Positions 18,279 through 25,611 of a stretch of 52,698 nt of DNA are shown here, piece after piece (position 1 is the first letter of the stretch; every line of letters starts with the position of its first letter). A model generated the notes under the pieces. That model was given only the letters and a program-made list of their open reading frames with translations. It did no database searches and had not been told where the DNA came from. The stretch spans positions 1 to 52,698 of the forward strand of contig CAZXTL010000011.1 in assembly GCA_964643725.1 (NCBI GenBank), given 5' to 3'. The position numbers were made by a program, and so were the translations under genes. The DNA is from DYQY01 sp964643725. Lineage in GTDB: Bacteria; Margulisbacteria; Riflemargulisbacteria; GWF2-35-9; DYQY01.

Positions 18279-19091
18279 TCATCTGCCATCACGCGGGCGG
18301 AAGTCCCCAACAGAACCCGGCATCACAAAAAACGGGTTTTCGCGGTTATTAACATCCAGGATCAGATCAAACTTTCCTTCCTTAACCAGTCCCTTAAAAT
18401 AAGATTCGACCCTGCGTGTCCCATAGAGCGAAATGTTCAACCATTCCAACGGAGACAGTCTGCCGCTGGCCTTGTCCCTGTTGATTGCTTCGTTATTTGC
18501 TCTCTCTACGTCCCGCTTGAGTAAAATATTCAACGAAGAATCCAGCCCCTTGAACAGACCCATCCCCACCATCTGGTCAATTAAGATAATGCTGTTCTTC
18601 CCCATCCTTATCCTGTGCTCACCGTTCACCGTTTGAACCAGGATCTCCCTTCCCTCAACCACCTGATTAACTTGCGATATGAATTCCCGAATAGCTTCCG
18701 AGTTGAAAAAGCTCTCGAAAATATAAGCTTCGAGTTTCTGCTGAGAAACGCGAGGTAATGCCGCCTGCAGGACGGCATAGATTATTTTCATAACATATTC
18801 CACGGTGACTTTGGGAAATCTGCGAAAATCATCGCCCGTAATCACGACCACATCATGGTGTCTGTCTATCAAATACCGGGCAAAGGCCGCCGTTAGGGTC
18901 GTCTTGTCGCTGCCTGACAGGCCAGAGAAAATAGCACATTGCCGGCTCTCTTTAGATATGATGGCCTGCTCCAGGGCTGGGAATATCGTGTCATAATATG
19001 CCTGCGAAAATTGCACCATCACGCGGGCGACTTCCCCTTCACGAGAAACTCTGTTTTGACTAACACCAACACTAATTATCTTAAATAACAC
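18279..19091 (-). CDS. P-loop kinase-like protein in a high-G+C island
   Basis: Looks like the uridine kinase / phosphoribulokinase group of P-loop NTPases. The nucleotide loop is FSGLSGSDKTTLTAAFA, VVVITGDDFRRFP fits the second strand, NSIILIDQMVG is a Walker-B-like strand, and LKRDVERANNEAINRDKASGR fits the lid. The loop has Asp where the invariant second Gly of GxxxxGK is expected, so activity is uncertain. G+C is ~48-53% by line, against ~30% in neighbours. The annotated start is the GTG at 19091 inside the repeated leader, with AAGGAG before it; the ATG at 19019 (MVQFSQAYYD) may be the ancestral start. The G+C-rich core is flanked by direct repeats (18286-18308, 19017-19036). Substrate unknown. 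Confidence 0.7.
   Translation of the reverse strand: MLFKIISVGVSQNRVSREGEVARVMVQFSQAYYDTIFPALEQAIISKESRQCAIFSGLSGSDKTTLTAAFARYLIDRHHDVVVITGDDFRRFPKVTVEYVMKIIYAVLQAALPRVSQQKLEAYIFESFFNSEAIREFISQVNQVVEGREILVQTVNGEHRIRMGKNSIILIDQMVGMGLFKGLDSSLNILLKRDVERANNEAINRDKASGRLSPLEWLNISLYGTRRVESYFKGLVKEGKFDLILDVNNRENPFFVMPGSVGDFRPRDGR
18286..18308. repeat. Direct repeat at the 3' edge of the island kinase
   Basis: CCATCACGCGGGCG is shared exactly with 19017-19030, followed in both by a near match ending TCCCC. It encodes the last residues of the kinase-like protein. Confidence 0.7.
19017..19036. repeat. Direct repeat at the 5' edge of the island kinase
   Basis: Second copy of CCATCACGCGGGCG plus TTCCCC, 731 bases from the first. 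It spans the internal ATG at 19019 and is read in a different frame from the 3' copy, so the match is not explained by protein conservation. Confidence 0.7.
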
Positions 19092-19210
19092 TCAATCACT
19101 CCTTGTAGTTTCTAGTTTCTAGTTTCCAGTGTCCAGAACCCATCAACCCTTAAACTCATAAACTCTTCACTCCATTCATCTATTCATCTATTCCTCTAAA
19201 TTATCGAAAC
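19071..19210 (-). repeat. Repeated leader, copy A (promoter-to-codon unit of the kinase gene)
   Basis: About 140 bases nearly identical to copy B at 19952-20089; the central ~110 bases differ at only about three positions. On the minus strand it runs from GTTTCGATAATTTAGAGG through heptamers of the GGAAACT type to the ribosome site AAGGAG, the GTG start and the first six codons (L-F-K-I-I-S). The unit therefore carries all 5' expression signals. Confidence 0.9.
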
Positions 19211-19234
19211 TCAAATAGGGAAATTGCAGGAAGT

Positions 19235-19972
19235 TTATCCCCCGCCATCGAGAGTGACTTCCTTCTTTGTGGTAGTGTTCATTTCAAGGAAAAGAATCCG
19301 ACCATCCGAAGTGAGGCGGCGACTCATTCCAAGAGCAATTGGAAACGGATCAAGCTGGATCTCGCGACGATAATAATGACCCAACTTGTCCATAACATCA
19401 TTGGCCGGAGAAGTGGCGCCAAAACGTTCGTCATAAAATTTCCACGAATTGTCCCCTGGCTCAACGTAGAGCTTCAATACACCCAATTCCTTAAGGATGG
19501 CAAATCCCGATGACATGAGCATTGTACCCAATCCGCTGAGCTCCTGTAATCCCTTCTGTCGGTACTGAGAATCTACCCATAGGGCAAGGCCAATCTCGAA
19601 ACGCTTAAAAATACGTGAACTAAACCCAAAGTCCTGCCTGGCAAATGCAAACCGCTCTCCGAAGCCCCGATCCGCTCTCTTAAAAATTAACGGTGCACCA
19701 AGAAAGGCTGCCTTTCTGTACTTTTCAACAGATGCATGCAAATACGCAATGACTTTCTTTTTATTGGCCAAATCCACAGCACTGACCCAGATACCATCTC
19801 GACTGTCAACATCTTTTCCTTTGCGATAAACAACTGCAATTTCCCTGCCTGAAGCACGATACACAGTACGTCCAGTATCAATTAGACCACGCACATACAT
19901 TACCCCATCAGAAAATTCCATCATCTTGTAGCTGATGCTTCCCGATTCACAACTAACTATCTTACAAAACAC
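19235..19972 (-). CDS. GNAT-like protein in a high-G+C island
   Basis: Resembles a GCN5-related N-acetyltransferase in its second half: ALWVDSQYRQKGLQELSGLG would be the acetyl-CoA motif A strand and helix, and LKLYVEPGDNSWKFYDERFGA fits the motif B strand with the conserved FYDERFG. The first ~100 residues are a less familiar beta-rich domain. I start at the GTG at 19972 because AAGGAG precedes it and the neighbouring kinase has the same arrangement; the frame is open to 20062, but that stretch is the repeated leader. This gives 245 residues. The coding region is richer in G+C than the surrounding genome, which suggests recent transfer. Substrate unknown; autoinducer-synthase-like folds are an alternative. 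Confidence 0.6.
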   Translation of the reverse strand: MFCKIVSCESGSISYKMMEFSDGVMYVRGLIDTGRTVYRASGREIAVVYRKGKDVDSRDGIWVSAVDLANKKKVIAYLHASVEKYRKAAFLGAPLIFKRADRGFGERFAFARQDFGFSSRIFKRFEIGLALWVDSQYRQKGLQELSGLGTMLMSSGFAILKELGVLKLYVEPGDNSWKFYDERFGATSPANDVMDKLGHYYRREIQLDPFPIALGMSRRLTSDGRILFLEMNTTTKKEVTLDGGG

Positions 19973-20089
19973 TATAACTCCTTGTAGTTTCCAGTTTCCA
20001 GTTTCCAGTGTCCAGAACCCATCAACCCTTAAACTCATAAACTCTTCACTCCATTCATCCATTCATCTATTCCTCTAAATTATCGAAAC
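19952..20089 (-). repeat. Repeated leader, copy B (promoter-to-codon unit of the GNAT gene)
   Basis: Second copy of the ~140-base unit. Three clean heptamers GGAAACT precede the ribosome site AAGGAG. The GTG start and codons F-C-K-I-V-S parallel L-F-K-I-I-S of copy A. Upstream of the unit (20090-20173) lies only the short divergent gap to recO. Confidence 0.9.
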
Positions 20090-20173
20090 ACTAGTAAGGA
20101 TTTCCCGATGATTATTTAATGATTTTGCTCCAAGCTTTTAGCTTTAGACTAATAATGTTAAGATTAAATATAC

Positions 20174-20698
20174 ATGATTCAAACATTAACAGCCATAAAC
20201 CTAAAAACGATACCCTACTCTGAAAGTAGTCTAATAATTCAGGCTTTCTCAAAAGAAAAAGGAAAAGTATCACTAATTGCCAAAGGAGTTAAAAAATCAA
20301 AAACTGGGAACCTAGGGAAACTTAGCACTTTCTCTCTTAATAAATACCACGTAAGAGGAAATGACGAACAATCGATTAAAACGATAATGGTCATAGAAAC
20401 CATTAAGACTTACGAGAAAATTCAATTAGACTATGACAAACTGCAAACAGCTTATGAATTAATTTGGATTATCAACTCAATCATACAAGAAAACCATCAA
20501 TCAGAAGAATTATTCTTATTAACAGAAAATGCCTTAGATAAACTAGAACAAGCTAACGCCAATAATATTTCTTTAATATTAGCTAACTTCAAAAAAGACT
20601 TACTTTTTCATGAAGGGGTATTGAATCCAAATAAAAAAAACATTAATATTGATATGGCTTTAGAAAGCTATATAGGAAAACAAATGGTACAGTTATGA
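20174..20698 (+). CDS. recO: Short RecO-like DNA repair protein
   Basis: RecO promotes annealing and RecF-pathway repair. The N-terminal OB-fold is recognisable: QTLTAINLKTIPYSESSLII, SKEKGKVSLIAKGVKKSKT, and LSTFSLNKYHVRG. The helical region after residue 80 is present, but the protein has only 174 residues against ~240 normally, and the zinc-binding cysteine cluster and C-terminal helices are missing. The stop overlaps the start of the glycosyltransferase by 4 bases (ATGA), so the shortening is not a window artefact. It either belongs to a naturally short lineage or lost its end. Confidence 0.75.
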   Translation: MIQTLTAINLKTIPYSESSLIIQAFSKEKGKVSLIAKGVKKSKTGNLGKLSTFSLNKYHVRGNDEQSIKTIMVIETIKTYEKIQLDYDKLQTAYELIWIINSIIQENHQSEELFLLTENALDKLEQANANNISLILANFKKDLLFHEGVLNPNKKNINIDMALESYIGKQMVQL

Positions 20699-21843
20699 AT
20701 ATTGCTTTTTTTTCTGACACTTATCTCCCTCAAATAAATGGGGTCGTAACCTCCATGGAAATCTTTCGTCAAACGCTGACCGAAAAAGGCCATAATGTAT
20801 ATATCTTTTGTCCTCAAACTGAATTTGGACAAAAAAAAGATGACCCAGATTATGTTTTCCGTTTTAAATCAGCAAAATTTTTCTTCCAACCTGAATACCG
20901 TTTGTCTTGGCCATACTCAAGAGCTCTCAATAAATTCAAATCTCTAAATATAGACATTATTCATACCCATACACCCTTCACAATGGGAATGCTAGCTGTT
21001 TTCCTAGCTCAACGTTATAAAAAACCATTAGTACATACGTACCATACTCTATTTATGGAATATATCCACTATATTCCTATACCATCTGACTATGCTAAAA
21101 ACTTTGTTTCTTGGGCAAGTAAATCATTTTGCAACCAAAATCATCTAGTTATAGTTCCTTCCAGAAACATAAAAGAGGAACTTATAGAGTACAACGTGCT
21201 TACTCCTATAGAAGTAATCCCCACAGGCATAAGCCTTACTGATTGTCATAAGGTCTCTATTTCTGGTGTAAAAGAAAAATACGGAATCGATACCGATAAA
21301 TATAGTTATTTAATTACTATCTCAAGAATGGCTAAAGAAAAAAATATCATGTTTCTTTTAGAAGCATTTAAAAAACTTAAAGAAAAACACCCTAACCTTA
21401 AATTTATTATGATAGGCGATGGTCCGGAAAGAGAAAAACAAGAAGAAAAAGCCAAAGAACTTGGTATATTTGATGATATCATTATGACTGGCTATATCGA
21501 AAGAAGCCAAATATTCCCATTACTTAAACTATCAAAAATATTTATTTTTGCCTCCAAAACAGAAACACAAGGACTAGTACTCCTAGAGGCAATGTCTATG
21601 AAAATACCATGCGTCGCGATAGACTCCATGGGTGTATCTGATGTCATGGAAGACAATCAAGGTGGTTTTCTAAGTCAAGATGACCAAGAAGAATATGTCA
21701 AATTAGTTACAACCCTAATATCTAATAATGATTTATATAAAGAAAAATGTGATGAGGCCTATCAACGAGCTACTCACCTATCAGCCAATAAAATGACAAA
21801 AAAACTAATAGACGCTTACGAACACTTACTCACTAACCAATGA
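20695..21843 (+). CDS. GT4 glycosyltransferase, diacylglycerol glucosyltransferase-like
   Basis: Retaining GT-B glycosyltransferase. The N-terminal motif MNIAFFSDTYLPQINGVVTS, the HTHTPFTMGMLA stretch, VHTYHTLFMEYIHYIP and the C-terminal domain (IPTGIS, ISRMAKEKNIMFLLEAF, MIGDGPE, FASKTETQGLVLLEAM with the EX7E acid pair) are those of the group that includes 1,2-diacylglycerol 3-glucosyltransferase, which makes membrane glycolipids. The 382-residue length is typical. It is translationally coupled to recO (4-base overlap) and to the next gene (overlap at 21840). Mannosyl- or other hexosyl transfer remains possible. Confidence 0.9.
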   Translation: MNIAFFSDTYLPQINGVVTSMEIFRQTLTEKGHNVYIFCPQTEFGQKKDDPDYVFRFKSAKFFFQPEYRLSWPYSRALNKFKSLNIDIIHTHTPFTMGMLAVFLAQRYKKPLVHTYHTLFMEYIHYIPIPSDYAKNFVSWASKSFCNQNHLVIVPSRNIKEELIEYNVLTPIEVIPTGISLTDCHKVSISGVKEKYGIDTDKYSYLITISRMAKEKNIMFLLEAFKKLKEKHPNLKFIMIGDGPEREKQEEKAKELGIFDDIIMTGYIERSQIFPLLKLSKIFIFASKTETQGLVLLEAMSMKIPCVAIDSMGVSDVMEDNQGGFLSQDDQEEYVKLVTTLISNNDLYKEKCDEAYQRATHLSANKMTKKLIDAYEHLLTNQ

Positions 21844-22499
21844 AGGTAAATCATTTCCAATTAAGCACAAAATGTCCGTTCATTTGTTTGAAATGTATTA
21901 TAAACAAACCTGATAACATTAAAATAATACTTAGCAAAATAAATGAATCGCCTAAAGGAACTCTCAATCTGTTTTATAATTTAACGATTGATAACAAAGA
22001 TCTTCCTAAATTAATCTCTCACATTAAAAAAGCTAAACAAAAAATTGGTCTATTCTATAACGGTCTACCAAAAGAAGAGTACCTAAGATATAATCCTGAC
22101 CTAATCTTATTCCCTATGTTCTCTACTATTCCAGAAAATCACGATATCTTAGCCGGGAAAAAAAGCTACTATAACATGATTTCTTTTCTAAACTCATTAC
22201 CTAAAAAGACAAAAAAGCCTATAGTCTTTTTTGTAACTAAAGATAATCTTTCAGAAACTCCTGACCTTTCAGGCCTACTTCTGTCGTTAAAAACTAATAT
22301 ATACTTACAACCTATAACCTTTTTTGAAAAAGAAGATTTTGATAATGAAATAATTCTATATCTAAAACGAATAGGCAATCAAAAAAAAATAGAACTACTC
22401 CCTATTGGCAAAAACTCTGCACATTGTATGAATTGGAATATACCCAAGAATCTCTTTCAAGAAACACTAGACTTCATATTAAATATCAAAGTTAAATAA
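21840..22499 (+). CDS. Mini radical-SAM-like protein
   Basis: A 219-residue protein with CPFICLKC at residues 12-19, the C-x3-C-x2-C spacing that binds the [4Fe-4S] cluster of radical SAM enzymes. Later segments follow the radical SAM barrel pattern: KQKIGLFYNGL, then DLILFPMFSTIPENHDILAGKKSYYNMISFLN, then KPIVFFVTKDN, each ~30-40 residues apart. The barrel seems contracted: the strand-2 GGE-like motif is absent, and typical enzymes exceed 300 residues. It overlaps the GT4 stop by 4 bases. AMMECR1, partner of a radical SAM protein in the AmmeMemoRadiSam set, lies two genes downstream; a link is only a suggestion. Confidence 0.55.
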   Translation: MKVNHFQLSTKCPFICLKCIINKPDNIKIILSKINESPKGTLNLFYNLTIDNKDLPKLISHIKKAKQKIGLFYNGLPKEEYLRYNPDLILFPMFSTIPENHDILAGKKSYYNMISFLNSLPKKTKKPIVFFVTKDNLSETPDLSGLLLSLKTNIYLQPITFFEKEDFDNEIILYLKRIGNQKKIELLPIGKNSAHCMNWNIPKNLFQETLDFILNIKVK

Positions 22500-22518
22500 C
22501 TGTAAACTTTAATAAATT

Positions 22519-22546
22519 TTGAATAAATTCAAAAAAGTTATATAAT
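22519..22546 (+). promoter_or_regulatory. Promoter, possibly for a leaderless transcript
   Basis: TTGAAT at 22519-22524, a 16-base spacer, and a perfect TATAAT at 22541-22546. The ATG of the next gene is at 22553, where transcription should begin, and no ribosome site precedes it. Confidence 0.6.
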
Positions 22547-22552
22547 AAATTT

Positions 22553-23605
22553 ATGAAGAAATTATTTACATTTACTTTCTTAATCCTACTCCTCTCTATT
22601 TCTTTTGCAGGTGAGATATGGTTTACGATTGATAAAAGTCAAAATGATCAAATATCAAAAATATCAAAAGAATTTTTCCCGAATGACGAAATAAAAATTT
22701 TCTACTGGGATACAGGCTTAAAGGAAATGACTAGACTCATCAAAAAAGGAGCTAAACCTAATGTGCTTCTTACTGGCCATACATTTGTCCCCTATATTGC
22801 CAACATTGACTCTCGCTTTGATCATGTTGAACCATTATTCTTAGATATTAGAGCATTATATGTTTGGGGAAAACCAACTGTTATCCCTATTAATCGATGG
22901 AGAGATGTTCTTTACTTTGCTCAAAGTCATCCAGAATTTATAGCCTTTCCTAAAAACTGGACATCAAATAAGCTTTACAATTTTTTATCCTTCTTTAATG
23001 ACCAACTTCCTTTTTGGATAAGCCAAACTCCATTTTCTACCCAAAACATGATTTATACTGTAAAATTAATGTATAAACTGATGGATAATTATCCTATGAT
23101 TTTTAAAGACGACCCAGAAGGGGCATTTCTAAACAAAGAAAATCAATCTATTATTTCCGGAATATGGATGCTTAATCTTCTTAAAAAACAAAATGCCGAA
23201 TTCTCAGTTTTCGATGTACCTGCTTCTCAGAACGGTGTTAGAGGTTTTAAGGGTGCCTATGTAGGTATATTTTTTAAAAATAATCCTGAAACTACTACGA
23301 TAAACAATATTCTTAAGTCCTATGAATTCCAAGAAAAAGCATGGAAAACACTCAATCTTCTACCTACTAACCGATTACTTAAATCAGAATTACAAGCAAC
23401 TGATGAGCAACTTAATAAATTATATGAAATATCCGAATATTCACCTTGGGCTACTTCAATAGAACCAAAAAAACTTGAGGAAAGGACAGATGTATTAAAC
23501 TTTCTTTTAAAAAATAAAAAAAACTACGAACAACTTGATGAAAAAAATATGAACAAATTCTTTAATAGCAGGCTTTACTTCAAATTTATGAAATTATTGC
23601 ATTAA
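22553..23605 (+). CDS. Secreted substrate-binding protein, orphan
   Basis: A signal peptide (KKLFTFTFLILLLSISFAG) is followed by ~330 residues resembling the extracellular solute-binding proteins of ABC transporters (SBP_bac_1-like). The final third, with NGVRGFKGAYVGIFFKNNPETTTINNILKSYEFQEKAWKT and NRLLKSELQ, is the hinge and helix region where such proteins describe residues left over after ligand binding. No permease or ATPase gene is in the window, so the partner is elsewhere or the protein has another task. The lipobox is absent. The start is fixed by the promoter abutting the ATG. The match is by pattern only, so the ligand is unknown. Confidence 0.6.
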   Translation: MKKLFTFTFLILLLSISFAGEIWFTIDKSQNDQISKISKEFFPNDEIKIFYWDTGLKEMTRLIKKGAKPNVLLTGHTFVPYIANIDSRFDHVEPLFLDIRALYVWGKPTVIPINRWRDVLYFAQSHPEFIAFPKNWTSNKLYNFLSFFNDQLPFWISQTPFSTQNMIYTVKLMYKLMDNYPMIFKDDPEGAFLNKENQSIISGIWMLNLLKKQNAEFSVFDVPASQNGVRGFKGAYVGIFFKNNPETTTINNILKSYEFQEKAWKTLNLLPTNRLLKSELQATDEQLNKLYEISEYSPWATSIEPKKLEERTDVLNFLLKNKKNYEQLDEKNMNKFFNSRLYFKFMKLLH

Positions 23606-23606
23606 G

Positions 23607-24146
23607 ATGCAGCTCTCTGAAAATAACAAACAAGATTTACTAAAAATAGCTAGACTCTCTATCCTCTCTCATTTTTATCCTGACAGTAAAAATCTAGAAT
23701 TCTTTGATAAAAAACCAATTGAAATGGAAACTGGTGCCTTTGTTACTCTTCATAAAAACAACAATTTAATAGGTTGTATAGGAATGATGACTAGCAACTT
23801 ACCACTTCATGAAACTGTTGAAAAAATGGCCAAACAAGCAGCATTTCATGATCCACGGTTTTCCCCATTAAGAGAAAATGAGCTATCTACTATTGTTATT
23901 GAAATAAGCGTTCTGTCTCCTTTTGAAAAAATCTCTTATGAAGATATTGAAATCGGCAAACACGGTTTATTATTAAAATATGCTTATAGATCTGGTGTAT
24001 TTCTACCTCAAGTTCCTGTTGAACAAAAATGGTCAAAAGAAGAATACATCAGGAATCTTTACCAAAAAGCTGGTATTCCATTCACCGAAACAACTCAAAA
24101 AGATGCTGAACTATTTGCATTTACCGCCACAGTGTTTAGCGAATAG
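23607..24146 (+). CDS. amrA: AMMECR1-domain protein (AmmeMemoRadiSam protein A)
   Basis: The AMMECR1 fold covers the whole 179 residues. Typical stretches are GAFVTLHKNNNLIGCIGMM, AAFHDPRFSPLRENEL, IEISVLSPFEKI, and HGLLLKYAYRSGVFLPQVPVEQKW. Family members usually occur with a Memo dioxygenase-like protein and a radical SAM enzyme; the biochemical role is not settled. Here neither Memo nor a full-size radical SAM gene is adjacent, only the mini radical-SAM-like gene two positions upstream. It starts 1 base after the solute-binding protein stop. Its stop codon TAG overlaps the left end of the inverted-repeat element that follows. Confidence 0.9.
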   Translation: MQLSENNKQDLLKIARLSILSHFYPDSKNLEFFDKKPIEMETGAFVTLHKNNNLIGCIGMMTSNLPLHETVEKMAKQAAFHDPRFSPLRENELSTIVIEISVLSPFEKISYEDIEIGKHGLLLKYAYRSGVFLPQVPVEQKWSKEEYIRNLYQKAGIPFTETTQKDAELFAFTATVFSE

Positions 24147-24392
24147 CCTCTCCCAGCAGAAGACACATTAAGAACTACTAAAAAACCTAATGTGCTGCTA
24201 CCCTCTCCACCCTCACCAGTGGAAGTTAGAACTTAATTTCAAACAAAACGATGCCACTACCTCTCCTGAAAAGGAGAGGTTTAATTACAGTATTCCCTTC
24301 TCCTTTACAGGAGAAGGGTTAGGGATGAGGTCGGAGAGGGTGACGGCATCAAGTATTTTCAAAAGATGATAATAACATCCGTCGGGAGAGGC
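24146..24392. mobile_element. MITE-like inverted-repeat element 1
   Basis: 247 bases bounded by perfect 9-base inverted ends, GCCTCTCCC (24146-24154) and GGGAGAGGC (24384-24392). Inside are several palindromes (CCTCTCC...GGAGAGG near 24273-24293, and CTTCTCC...GGAGAAG). Left-end AGCAGAAGACACATT and right-end GAGAGGGTGACGGCA plus ATTCAAA/GATAATAAC-like words are shared with element 2. No coding potential or transposase. It begins at the last base of the AMMECR1 stop codon. Confidence 0.8.
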
Positions 24393-24408
24393 AAGGTTCT
24401 AATTGATT

Positions 24409-24438
24409 TTGACATTGATAAGATAATTAACATATAAT
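24409..24438 (+). promoter_or_regulatory. Consensus promoter of the CDF transporter
   Basis: A perfect TTGACA at 24409-24414, an 18-base spacer, and a perfect TATAAT at 24433-24438. It lies 17 bases after element 1 and ~50 bases before the transporter ATG. Confidence 0.75.
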
Positions 24439-24487
24439 CATACAAGTCTAAATGCATTAAATCATCATACGAAATGGAAGTATACAA

Positions 24488-25369
24488 ATGACTGAAAGCA
24501 AAACAAACCAAGGCCTAAAAACAACACTTCTTGGAATTTTAGTAAATTTAATCCTTGCTATATGCAAAGGCGTCGCTGGTGTTCTTGGAAATTCATTTGC
24601 CTTAATTGCAGATGCTATTGAATCAACCTCAGACATATTCAGTTCAATTATAGTATACGTTGGATTAAAAGTTTCAGCAAAACCAAGAGATGCAAATCAT
24701 CCTTATGGACATGGTAAGGCTGAACCCATAGCTGCAATCATTGTAACAATTGCACTTTTCACTGCGGCAATCATAATTATTATCAACAGTATTAAAGAAA
24801 TCATATCACCTCATGGCTCTCCAGCTGTTTTCACTCTCTATGTTTTAATTGGGGTTGTATTAACTAAAGAGTTACTATTTAGAAAAGTAAACAAAGTAGG
24901 CACATCTATAAATAGTACAGCAGTTAAAACTGATTCTTGGCATCACAGAAGTGACGCAATTACCTCAGCAGCCGTATTTATTGGTATAGTAGTTGCGCTT
25001 ATAGGAGGAAAAGGATGGGAAGCAGCGGACGATTGGGCTGCTCTACTTGCCTCATTTATTATTATAGCAAATGCAATATTTCTATTTTTACCCGCTTTTA
25101 ATGAAATAATGGATGGAAAACCACTTGGCAATATTCATTCTGACGTATATAAGATTGCTAATTCAGTTAAAGGTGTTTCCCATACTGAAAAATGTATTAT
25201 TCGCAAAATGGGACTTGATTACATCGTTGAACTTCATATTTGGGTAAACGGGAATTATTCCGTAACAGAAGGTCACAATATAGCGCATGATGTAAAAAAT
25301 AAACTATTGGAATCTAATCTTTCTATTAATGATGCAATTATTCATGTGGAACCAGATTCTATTCAATAA
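24488..25369 (+). CDS. Cation diffusion facilitator (CDF) metal exporter
   Basis: Proton-coupled efflux of divalent metals such as zinc, iron or manganese across the inner membrane. Six hydrophobic helices occupy residues ~10-210, followed by a cytoplasmic ferredoxin-like domain (GVSHTEKCIIRKMGLDYIVELHIWVNG, HNIAHDVK). The metal site appears as E45/D49 in ALIADAIESTSD and H/D in DSWHHRSDAITSA; Glu replaces the usual His or Asp at the first position. HPYGHGKAEPIAAI is the signature loop. A strong promoter precedes it, and it stands alone between two inverted-repeat elements, so it is probably a monocistronic transporter. Confidence 0.93.
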   Translation: MTESKTNQGLKTTLLGILVNLILAICKGVAGVLGNSFALIADAIESTSDIFSSIIVYVGLKVSAKPRDANHPYGHGKAEPIAAIIVTIALFTAAIIIIINSIKEIISPHGSPAVFTLYVLIGVVLTKELLFRKVNKVGTSINSTAVKTDSWHHRSDAITSAAVFIGIVVALIGGKGWEAADDWAALLASFIIIANAIFLFLPAFNEIMDGKPLGNIHSDVYKIANSVKGVSHTEKCIIRKMGLDYIVELHIWVNGNYSVTEGHNIAHDVKNKLLESNLSINDAIIHVEPDSIQ

Positions 25370-25471
25370 GGGGTTATTAATCGTTTCACTCTTAGGATAG
25401 CCTCTAAGTTCAAACTGCACTTTCGTTTGTTTTCACTAAGAGGAGCTATAGCGCAGCCCTTATGATCCCGC

Positions 25472-25610
25472 AACCTCTCCCCGCAGAAGACACATTTATT
25501 TACTTAGGAACTTGGATGCTGCGACCCTCTCCATTTCATTAATGAAACGGAGAGGGTGACGGCACTAATCATTATTCAAAGATACTTATAACTTCCGTTG
25601 GGAGAGGGTT
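25472..25610. mobile_element. MITE-like inverted-repeat element 2
   Basis: 139 bases ending in near-perfect inverted arms (ACCTCTCCC at left, GGGAGAGGG at right). It shares GCAGAAGACACATT at the left with element 1, and GAGAGGGTGACGGCA plus a right-end block ending in TCCGT-x-GGGAGAGG. The centre is an ACCCTCTCC...GGAGAGGGT palindrome. It ends one base before the stop codon (25612-25614) of the minus-strand outer-membrane gene. A further imperfect palindrome (CTCTTAG / CTAAGAG) lies in 25380-25440. Confidence 0.8.
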
Positions 25611-25611
25611 A

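Noticed and set aside
19973..20062. 30-residue extension of the GNAT-like protein
   Set aside because: It is encoded by the repeated leader upstream of the AAGGAG site.
19071..20089. Integron attC sites around the island genes
   Set aside because: The repeats include promoter, ribosome site and start codons, lack attC core sites (GTTRRRY / RYYYAAC in paired arms), and no integrase is present.
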